This document shows positions 38,500 to 46,059 of a DNA stretch of 64,000 nt, piece after piece. The DNA is from DATJFQ01 sp035492775 (GTDB lineage Bacteria > Acidobacteriota > Vicinamibacteria > Vicinamibacterales > 2-12-FULL-66-21): the NCBI GenBank assembly GCA_035492775.1, contig DATJIW010000075.1:1-64000 (forward strand), written 5' to 3'. The position numbers and the translations under genes are program-made. Positions within the stretch are counted from its first letter, which is position 1. Each line of letters starts with the position of its first letter. Below the pieces are notes generated by a model. It had not been told where the DNA came from and searched no databases. It saw only the letters and a list, made by a program, of their open reading frames with translations.

Positions 38500-41043
38500 A
38501 TGGCGCGTACGGCCATACGGCACTGGCTGGTCGATGCCGCTCAGGACTTCCGGTTTGCCTGGCGCACGCTGCGCAAGCATCCGGGCTTCTCACTGACCGC
38601 CATTGCGACCCTCGCGCTCGGAATCGGCGCGAACACTGCCATCTTCACGCTCTTCGACGCGATCCTCCTGCGCTCGCTCCCCGTGCGGGATCCCGCGCGG
38701 CTCGTTCTGTTTGACGACGGAGTCGGCGAGGGCACTTCGACCGGGGATCCGCCGACCGGCCGCTGGACGCTGTTCTCGTTCGAGGTGTATCGCGATCTGC
38801 GCGACGCGCCTCTTGGATTCACCTCGCTCGCCGCTGTGCGCAGCGGTGAGGCCGGCGTGCTGATTCGGCCGTCGGGCAGCGGCGGTGCCGTCCACGCGGA
38901 GCGGGCCCAGGCGCACCTGGTCTCCGGCAACTACTTCTCGACGATGGGTGTGCCGGCGGGGCTCGGCCGGATGTTGACGCCGGACGACGATCGGCCCGGC
39001 GCGCCACCGGCTGTCGTGCTCAGCGAGGGTTTCTGGCGTGTGAAGCTGGATGCGGATCCGACCATCGTCGGCCGTGCCGTTGTCGTCAATACGACTTCGT
39101 TCACGGTGGTGGGAGTAGCGCCCGCGGAGTTTTTTGGCGAGCGCGTGCGTCGGTCGCCGGACGTATGGGTGCCGCTGGTGTTTCAGCCGGCGATCGAGTT
39201 GAGGCCGTCGGTGCTCGACCAGTCCGATACGTACTGGCTGACGCTGATTGGCCGTCTCGCTCCAGGCGTGACCGCGCCACGGGCGCAGGCAGCTTCGACC
39301 GCGGCGCTGCAACAGTTCCTGACTCACTCGGCGGGCGCGAAGGTGACGCCGGAACGACAGCGCCAGATTCAGGAGTCGCATATCGAACTCACATCCGGGA
39401 CCGCTGGCATTTCCAACCTCCGGGCCCTGTATTCGCAGCCGCTGCACGTCCTGCTGGCTGTGGTCGGGCTCGTGCTGCTCATTGCGTGCGCCAACGTCGC
39501 GAATCTCCTGCTGACGCGCGCGTCCGGACGGCGCAGCGAGATCTCGATGCGCATCGCGCTCGGTGCCGGACGGTCCCGTCTGGTCCGGCAGCTTCTCACG
39601 GAGAGCCTGCTGCTGGCCGCGCTCGGCGCCGGCTGCGCGGTGATCCTCGCCGCCTGGATTGCGCGCGCGCTCCTGGCGCTGGTGGCGTCGCCGACGACGC
39701 CCGTGAGTGCCAGCATGAACTGGGTGGTCCTCGCGTTCACCGTTGTCGTGGCGCTCTGCGCGGGACTGCTGTTCGGTATCGCGCCGGCGCTGCAGGCATC
39801 GAGGACGGATCTGGTCGCCGCGATGAAGACGCGGCAGGGCAGCGGCGCGGCAGGCGCCGGGCGCTCGCGCGGCACCGGCGCACTGGTCGTACTGCAGATC
39901 GCCGTCTCGCTCGTGCTCCTTGTCGGTGCGAGCCTGTTTGCGAGCACTCTCGGCAACGTGCAACAGGAACCGCTTGGCTTCGACTCCGAACACGTGCTGC
40001 TTGCCCGCGTGAACCCGCGCCTCGCAAGCTACAGCCCCGCTGCGGCGGCGCCCCTGTATCGTCGGTTGTACGATCGGCTTGGCGCGCTGCCCGGTGTTCG
40101 CAGCGTCACGATGGCGCGCTACAGCCCGCTCGGCGGCAGCCGGAGCGTGGAGAGCACGAAAATCGAGAGCTATACGCCGCGCCAGGGTGAGAACGTCAAC
40201 GTCGAGATGCTCCAGGTCGGACCGTCGTACGCGCAGACCATGGGCATCAGGATGGTGCAGGGACGGGCGATCGACATCCGCGACGTCGCCGGCGGGCCGC
40301 CGGTCGCGATGGTGAACGAGGCGTTCGTCCGCCGGTATCTGCCGTCGGTGAGCCCGCTCGGCCGCCACGTCGGGTTCGACGATTCGAAACCGCCCGACGT
40401 CGAGATCGTCGGTGTGCTCGCGGATACGCAGTTTCACGACGCCCGCGACCCGGTCGCGCCGATGGCGTTCACCGCGATGCTGCAGGACACCTCGCAGTTC
40501 GTGCTGGACTGCGAGTTTGCGCTGCGCACGACCGGCGATCCGTCCGGCGCTGCCGCGGAGGTCCGCAACGCCATCGCCGAGGTCGATCCGAATCTGCCGG
40601 TGAACGACCCCCGGACGCTCGCAAGTCAGGTGTCGCGGACGTTCGACACCGAACGGCTTGCGGCCCGCCTCGTCGCGTTCTTCGGGCTGCTGGCCCTGGC
40701 GCTTGCGGCGATCGGACTCTATGGGGCGATCGCGCAGAACGTGGCGCAGCGGACGAACGAGATCGGCGTGCGGATGGCGCTCGGTGCCGAACGGTCCCAG
40801 GTGATGAGGATGATTCTCCGCCAGACCGGCGTGGTGCTCGCGATTGGTCTGGCTATCGGATTACCAGCCGCTGGCCTCGCGGCGCGTCTCGTGTCGAATC
40901 AGCTCTTTGGCGTCGGCCCCCTGGATCCGCAGTCCTTCGCGGCCGCCGTTGCTCTGCTGGCAATCGTCGGCCTCGCCGCAGGCTTCATCCCCGCCCGCCG
41001 CGCCACACGCGTCGACCCGGTGTTCGCGCTTCGCGCGGAATGA
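38500..41043 (+). CDS. ADOP-type double-length MacB/FtsX permease
   Basis: An 847-residue protein. The N-terminal segment (HWLVDAAQDFRFAWRTLRKH) is followed by LALGIGANTAIFTLFDAILL, a MacB-type periplasmic domain, FtsX core 1 (ACANVANLLLTRASGRRSEI), a second periplasmic domain and FtsX core 2 (IGLYGAIAQNVAQRTNEIGV). No adjacent ATPase or adaptor. It converges with the tricorn-like gene; the two stop codons are one base apart. A substrate cannot be inferred. Confidence 0.9.
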   Translation: MARTAIRHWLVDAAQDFRFAWRTLRKHPGFSLTAIATLALGIGANTAIFTLFDAILLRSLPVRDPARLVLFDDGVGEGTSTGDPPTGRWTLFSFEVYRDLRDAPLGFTSLAAVRSGEAGVLIRPSGSGGAVHAERAQAHLVSGNYFSTMGVPAGLGRMLTPDDDRPGAPPAVVLSEGFWRVKLDADPTIVGRAVVVNTTSFTVVGVAPAEFFGERVRRSPDVWVPLVFQPAIELRPSVLDQSDTYWLTLIGRLAPGVTAPRAQAASTAALQQFLTHSAGAKVTPERQRQIQESHIELTSGTAGISNLRALYSQPLHVLLAVVGLVLLIACANVANLLLTRASGRRSEISMRIALGAGRSRLVRQLLTESLLLAALGAGCAVILAAWIARALLALVASPTTPVSASMNWVVLAFTVVVALCAGLLFGIAPALQASRTDLVAAMKTRQGSGAAGAGRSRGTGALVVLQIAVSLVLLVGASLFASTLGNVQQEPLGFDSEHVLLARVNPRLASYSPAAAAPLYRRLYDRLGALPGVRSVTMARYSPLGGSRSVESTKIESYTPRQGENVNVEMLQVGPSYAQTMGIRMVQGRAIDIRDVAGGPPVAMVNEAFVRRYLPSVSPLGRHVGFDDSKPPDVEIVGVLADTQFHDARDPVAPMAFTAMLQDTSQFVLDCEFALRTTGDPSGAAAEVRNAIAEVDPNLPVNDPRTLASQVSRTFDTERLAARLVAFFGLLALALAAIGLYGAIAQNVAQRTNEIGVRMALGAERSQVMRMILRQTGVVLAIGLAIGLPAAGLAARLVSNQLFGVGPLDPQSFAAAVALLAIVGLAAGFIPARRATRVDPVFALRAE

Positions 41044-41044
41044 T

Positions 41045-44000
41045 CTACGAACCGTTCGGCCGGGCGAGCAGCGCCTCGACGGCGCGTTTGAGCTGCACGT
41101 CGTCGGGACCGTACGACTCGCCGAGTGGGCGCTCGACGGGGATATCCACCGGACGCGGGTGCAGCTCCATCGGCGCGCCGGAGCGGTCCGTAATCTTCAC
41201 GCGCGGCAGCCGCAGGACCGTGCCGTCCAGCAGTTGTGTGTTCCACGTATAGATGATCCAGCCGGCGGTCGGTTCACCAACGACCGGCCCGAGTTTCATC
41301 GCCCGGTAGCCCTCGGTGAAATCCTCGGCATCCGAAAGGGAGTGCTGATTGGTGACGAGCGCCGTCGGTTTTTCGAGAGAGCGCTGCCCGAGTACGGAAC
41401 GTGCGGGCGCCGTTTCCTGACCGCGCTGAGTCATGTTGAGGTAGTGCTGCCGGGAGAAGATGTCGAGCGCGTATGCGTTCACAAACCCGCCGTTGTTGTT
41501 GCGAATGTCGATGACGACGCCGTCCCGCGCGATGTTCTCGGCATCGAGGTCGACATAGAGCTGAGCCAGTGAGGCGCCCGACATGTCCGGCATGTGGACG
41601 TATCCGAGCTTGCCGCCGCTCACCTTCAGCACGTATGCGCGGCGCTCGTTCACCCATTCGCGATAACGGAGGCCCCGCTCCGCGGCCGCGGTGATTGGCC
41701 GGACCGGCACGCTTTCCGGTGACCCCCCCGAGCGCTCGACCGTCAACACGACGCGCCGTCCGACGGTGTTCTCCAGCAGCGCATCGATGTTCGTGTGCGC
41801 ATCGATGGGATGGCCGTCGACCGCTTTCACACGATCCCCGCGCTGGATGGCACCGGTCAATGCCGCCGGTCCGAGCGTGACCACGCGCGCAATGGTGAGA
41901 CGCCCCGACTTCTCGTAATCCTCACGATCGAAGTCGAGACCGATGTGCCCGACGCCGGTCGCCCCCGCTTGCCCCGGCGGGGCGCCGATTCCCATGTGCG
42001 AAGCGTTCAATTCCCCGATCATCAGGCTCGCGATGCGACGCCACTCGTCCGGTGTGCGCGCCCCCGCAATATAAGGTTCGATGCGTGAGCGCTCGGCGCT
42101 CCAGTCCACGCCATGGAACTGCGGATCGAAGAAGTTGTCGCGCAGCAGCCGGTACGCCTCGTCGAAGGCCGCGGCTTTCTCCGCGGCGAAGTCGACATCG
42201 AGGGTGGCCGTGACCGACAGCGGCTTCGCCTCACGTTTGTCGAGTGCCATCGACTGGATGCGCCCGGCGTCCAGATAGAAAATCTCCTTGCTGTCGGGCG
42301 TGAAGCAGACGGCGGCTTTCGGCCCGGCCGTCGAGGTCAGCTGGCGAGCCACCGGCCGCTCGCGAGACGTTTCGTCGAGCGACCATGAGTACAGATTCTG
42401 CTGGTCTGCGGCCTCGGCGATGAAGACGAGCGTCTTGCCGTCAGGGCTGATGAACGCACGTCCGACGTCGAGGCCCGTCGGGAGCAACGAGAGCCGCTGC
42501 CGGATCCCGTCGAAGACGATCTTCACCGGCTGAACGGGTTTCGGCTTCGACGCTCCGCCTTCGGACGCGGCCGGCGATTCCGTTTTGACGTCGGGCGGAG
42601 CTGGTGGGGCCGTCTTTGCCGGCGAGGCCGGGCGACCAGGCTGCCCGGGCGCGTTTTCTTCATTGAAGAGATCGCGAAACTGATCCTCGCGAAACTTCGG
42701 GGCGCGCAGAATCAGCTCGACGCGCGCGAGCTGTCCCGGCTCCGTCCGCTGCGAGGTATCGAACACCAGGAACGTTCCGTCAGGGCTCCACGTGATGGCT
42801 GTCGCGTTCCCGTTGGCGAGAAAGCTGATCGGCTTGCCGTCACCGCCGTCGGCGGCGATCACGGCAACGTTGGTGAACTCACGGCTCCCTGTGGTGAAGT
42901 ACGCGAGCCACTTGCCGTCCGGCGACCACGCGATGGGCTGTCCGTTCTCAATGGGATCGGAAATGACGCCATGCACCAGAATGCGATCCTTGCTGCCGTC
43001 GACGTCGATGACGTGCAGCTCCGTGCCGCCGCGCACATATGCGACGCTTTTGCCATCGGGCGAAACGGTCGCCGACCGGTCTCCCTCGGAAGAAGCACCC
43101 TTTGCGCCCACCGCGGGCGACACCGTGAGCGGCCGCTCCTTGCCGGCCGTGAAGTCGTAGACGAACAGCCGCGCGTCGCCGTCGCGTTCCGAGGAATATA
43201 CGATTCGGCGGCTGTCCGGGGTCCAGGCGATCCCGCTCTCAGCGGCCGCAGTGGTCGTCACGCGGGCGGCGTCGCCGTCGTCCCTGGCCGAAGCGGCGAA
43301 GACCTCGCCGCGCGACGTGAACGCGACCTTCTTGCCGTCCGGAGAAAGCGCAAAGTCGTGGAATTCGCTGGTGAGCGCCATGTGATCGACGGCGGGTCCG
43401 GCCGGGGCGCCGAGCCGCGTAATGGGCACTTCGACGGCAGTGCCGGATGCCACGTCGAGCGTCCAGATCGCGAAATTGCGCTCGAACGCGATCGTGCCGC
43501 CATGGGCCGCGACGGTCGGCCACAGGACTCGTCCGTCCTTGAATTCGGTGACTTGCGACGGCGTCGAGCCTGCCTCAGGCGAGACGCGCCAGATGTTCTC
43601 AGCGCCGCCGCGATCGGAGACGAAGTAGATCTCCTTGCCGGACGAGTCCCAGATCGGCCACAAGTCTTTCGCGCCTGGGTTCGTGAGTTCGTGCCACGAC
43701 GCCGGGACGTCGGGCGCGTGGAGATCGCGGAGCCAGATCTGGGCTTCGTCGATGTGACTTCGTCCGTGCCGCCACCATTGACCGGACGCGATTCCGTGCG
43801 CGTCGAGCGCGAGCCATCGGCCGTCCGGTGATTCGTCGGCGAAGAACTCGTTCGTATATCGGTCCGCACTGATCGGCATGGGAGTGCCGCCCTCGGCCGA
43901 GACACGGTAGACGTCATTCATCCCGCCGGAGAGTTCGTGTGCGCTCGAGTAGAAATACAGAGCCTTGCCGTCGCGCGACCAGGCGGCGAGTTGATCCGGA

Positions 44001-44341
44001 CCGTCGTCGTACGTGATGCGGGTCACGTCGCCGGTCGAGAAGGTCAGCACGTGGATGTCGCCGCCGCCGGTGCGCGTCGAGACGAATGCGAGCCGGCTCC
44101 CGTCGGGCGAGTAGAGGGGACGGTCGTCGTTGGCGGCGTTCGAGATGAGGAGCCGCGCTTCGCCGCCTTTCGACGGCACGGTCCAGATATCCCCGCCCGA
44201 GACGAACGCGATTTGGCTGCCGTCAGGCGAGACGGCGGGCTGCGCGTAAGCCGCTCGCGGCGTGACTGCATTGCCCGCGGAAGCGGCGCTCAGCGCGGCG
44301 GCGGCGCCGACCGCGAGCAGGAGAGCGGGAAGTCGATTCAT
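41045..44341 (-). CDS. Tricorn-like S41-family peptidase with propeller and PDZ domains, exported
   Basis: A 1098-residue protein with an N-terminal signal peptide (LLLAVGAAAALSAASAG). Residues about 30-660 are propeller blades of the SPDGKxxxF type (QPAVSPDGSQIAFVSGGDIW; ATVSPDGKSVAYVRGGTELH). A Pro/Lys-rich insert lies near 570-600, then a helical C1-like domain (EKAAAFDEAYRLLRDNFFD), a PDZ domain (LGPAALTGAIQRGDRVKAVDG) and the S41 core with candidate nucleophile Ser in NQHSLSDAEDFTEG. The residue matching tricorn's catalytic His (in the NERRAYVLKVSGGKLGY stretch) is not obviously His, so the catalytic set may be altered. It likely degrades peptides in the periplasm. Confidence 0.87.
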   Translation of the reverse strand: MNRLPALLLAVGAAAALSAASAGNAVTPRAAYAQPAVSPDGSQIAFVSGGDIWTVPSKGGEARLLISNAANDDRPLYSPDGSRLAFVSTRTGGGDIHVLTFSTGDVTRITYDDGPDQLAAWSRDGKALYFYSSAHELSGGMNDVYRVSAEGGTPMPISADRYTNEFFADESPDGRWLALDAHGIASGQWWRHGRSHIDEAQIWLRDLHAPDVPASWHELTNPGAKDLWPIWDSSGKEIYFVSDRGGAENIWRVSPEAGSTPSQVTEFKDGRVLWPTVAAHGGTIAFERNFAIWTLDVASGTAVEVPITRLGAPAGPAVDHMALTSEFHDFALSPDGKKVAFTSRGEVFAASARDDGDAARVTTTAAAESGIAWTPDSRRIVYSSERDGDARLFVYDFTAGKERPLTVSPAVGAKGASSEGDRSATVSPDGKSVAYVRGGTELHVIDVDGSKDRILVHGVISDPIENGQPIAWSPDGKWLAYFTTGSREFTNVAVIAADGGDGKPISFLANGNATAITWSPDGTFLVFDTSQRTEPGQLARVELILRAPKFREDQFRDLFNEENAPGQPGRPASPAKTAPPAPPDVKTESPAASEGGASKPKPVQPVKIVFDGIRQRLSLLPTGLDVGRAFISPDGKTLVFIAEAADQQNLYSWSLDETSRERPVARQLTSTAGPKAAVCFTPDSKEIFYLDAGRIQSMALDKREAKPLSVTATLDVDFAAEKAAAFDEAYRLLRDNFFDPQFHGVDWSAERSRIEPYIAGARTPDEWRRIASLMIGELNASHMGIGAPPGQAGATGVGHIGLDFDREDYEKSGRLTIARVVTLGPAALTGAIQRGDRVKAVDGHPIDAHTNIDALLENTVGRRVVLTVERSGGSPESVPVRPITAAAERGLRYREWVNERRAYVLKVSGGKLGYVHMPDMSGASLAQLYVDLDAENIARDGVVIDIRNNNGGFVNAYALDIFSRQHYLNMTQRGQETAPARSVLGQRSLEKPTALVTNQHSLSDAEDFTEGYRAMKLGPVVGEPTAGWIIYTWNTQLLDGTVLRLPRVKITDRSGAPMELHPRPVDIPVERPLGESYGPDDVQLKRAVEALLARPNGS

Positions 44342-44368
44342 GCGCGGCAGTATAGCCGCGTTGCACCC

Positions 44369-45874
44369 TCAGTGATTGCGATTGAACGTGACGAGTTTCA
44401 ACTCCGTCATCTCTTCGATCGCGTACCGGAGCCCTTCGCGACCAAATCCCGACAGCTTCACGCCGCCATACGGCATGTGATCGACACGGAACGTCGAGAC
44501 GTCGTTCACCATGATGCCTCCGGCCTCGATTTCGTCCACGGCCCGGGCGACGATGCGATCGTCGTGCGTGAAGAGGCCTGCCTGCAGACCGAAGTCGCTC
44601 GCTCCGGCTGCGTGGATGGCGTCGTCCACGTCCGAATAGCGCTGCAGAGTGACGACTGGCGCGAAGACCTCCTGACAATTCAACCGGACGCTCGCGGGCG
44701 TATCTTCGACGACGGTGGGCCGCCAGACGTTGTGTTCACGCACGCCGCCCGTCAGGATTTTCGCGCCGGCCCGCACTGCCTCCTGCAGCCACTCGCCGAT
44801 GCGGTCAGCGGCAACGCCGTCGATGACGGGACCGACGTCGGTCGTGTCATCGAGCGGATGGCCCGTCTTCAGGGCGTTGAGCCGGGACATGAGGTCGGTG
44901 CGGAAGGCTTCATAGATCGCGTCGTGCACGTAGATCCGCTGCGCGGAAATGCACGACTGACCGGCGTAGGAAAAACCGCCCCAGGCGACGCGTTCGGCGG
45001 CATACGCAACGTCCGCGTCCGCGTGCACGATGACAGCGGCGTTGCCGCCGAGTTCGAGCGTCACGCGTTTGTGCCCCGCCCTGGCCTTCAGCGCCCAGCC
45101 CACGGCGGGGCTGCCCGTGAAGGACAGCAGCTTGATGCGCTCGTCCTCGACGAGCGGCGCGGCATCGGCGGTCGTGCTGGGAATCACGGCGATCCCGTCC
45201 TCGGGCCAGCCGGCCTCAACGACGAGCCGGCCGAGGAGCAGCGCGGAAACCGGCGTCTGCGTGGCCGGACGAATGATGACGGGGTCGCCCGACGCGAGCG
45301 CCGGAGCGACCTTGTGTGCCACGAGGTTGATCGGGAAATTGAACGGCGTGATCCCCGCCACCGGCCCCAGGGGCACGCGGCGGACGTGTGCCTCGCGGCC
45401 TTCGAGGCCGGGAAGCCAGTCGAGCTCGACGATCTCTCCGTAAATCCGTTTCGTTTCTTCCGCGGCGATTTTGAACGTGAAGACCGCGCGGTCGACTTCG
45501 GCGCGGGCCGTGCGGATCGGCTTGCCGGCTTCGAGCGCAATCGCCGTGGCCAGTTCGTCGCGGCGGGCAGCGATCGCGGCGCTCACGCCCTCGAGGACTT
45601 GAGCGCGCTTCCACGTCGGCAGCCGACGCGTCACCGCAAAAGCGGCAGTCGTGCGGGCGATCGCCTGCTCGACCTCGGACGGACCCGCACGGTGCACCGT
45701 GGCGACGAGTTCGCCGTCGTACGGGCTCCGCACGTCGAACGTTGTGCCCGTAGCCGTCGATCGACCGCCGAGGAGAACCCCGAATTCGCCCAGCCTCGCG
45801 CGGGCGGTGGTCGAGCGCGGCGCGGCGGTTGTGTCCGCCCCACGAAGCCGCTCAGGAGCAGTGGCGTCTGGCAT
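44369..45874 (-). CDS. Aldehyde dehydrogenase family protein (non-phosphorylating GAPDH/lactaldehyde type)
   Basis: 501 residues from ATG 45874; GTG 45880 is an alternative. NAD(P)-dependent aldehyde oxidation: substrate-channel Asn in ITPFNFPINLVAHK, Rossmann loop FTGSPAVGWALK, catalytic Glu in VTLELGGNAAVI and catalytic Cys in YAGQSCISAQRIYV. The C-terminal SGFGREGLRYAIEEMTE block is typical. The order and motifs resemble GapN and lactaldehyde dehydrogenases, but the substrate cannot be fixed by sequence reading. It is divergent from an ADOP gene, with paired palindromes in the gap. Confidence 0.87.
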   Translation of the reverse strand: MPDATAPERLRGADTTAAPRSTTARARLGEFGVLLGGRSTATGTTFDVRSPYDGELVATVHRAGPSEVEQAIARTTAAFAVTRRLPTWKRAQVLEGVSAAIAARRDELATAIALEAGKPIRTARAEVDRAVFTFKIAAEETKRIYGEIVELDWLPGLEGREAHVRRVPLGPVAGITPFNFPINLVAHKVAPALASGDPVIIRPATQTPVSALLLGRLVVEAGWPEDGIAVIPSTTADAAPLVEDERIKLLSFTGSPAVGWALKARAGHKRVTLELGGNAAVIVHADADVAYAAERVAWGGFSYAGQSCISAQRIYVHDAIYEAFRTDLMSRLNALKTGHPLDDTTDVGPVIDGVAADRIGEWLQEAVRAGAKILTGGVREHNVWRPTVVEDTPASVRLNCQEVFAPVVTLQRYSDVDDAIHAAGASDFGLQAGLFTHDDRIVARAVDEIEAGGIMVNDVSTFRVDHMPYGGVKLSGFGREGLRYAIEEMTELKLVTFNRNH

Positions 45875-45959
45875 GACCACGAGCCTATCAATGCCGCCGA
45901 AACCGGCGCAAGCGCGAGCGTCCGCGAGCGGCCAGCAGGCGTCCGCAGCCGGACAGTCT

Positions 45960-45974
45960 TGTCGACGGTCGACA
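45960..45974. promoter_or_regulatory. Palindromic operator TGTCG-N5-CGACA, copy 1
   Basis: A perfect 15-base palindrome TGTCGACGGTCGACA in the gap between the divergent aldehyde dehydrogenase and ADOP genes. A second site with the same arms lies 75 bases away. Regulator unknown. Confidence 0.6.
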
Positions 45975-46034
45975 GGGGATGCCTCAGAACATGGCCGGAT
46001 TCCGGCCGCGAGCCTCAGGCACGACCGTTGCTCT

Positions 46035-46049
46035 TGTCGACATCCGACA
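46035..46049. promoter_or_regulatory. Palindromic operator TGTCG-N5-CGACA, copy 2
   Basis: TGTCGACATCCGACA, identical arms and spacing to copy 1 at 45960, located 11 bases before the ADOP start codon, where bound protein would block ribosome binding or transcription. Confidence 0.6.
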
Positions 46050-46059
46050 GGACAACTGC

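Noticed and set aside
38590..40437. A 615-residue open frame antisense to the ADOP gene at 38500
   Set aside because: It mirrors a recognised permease gene on the other strand; in GC-rich DNA the opposite frames stay open. The residue composition (Arg, His, Ala, Gln rich) matches a shadow frame, and there is no ribosome-binding site.
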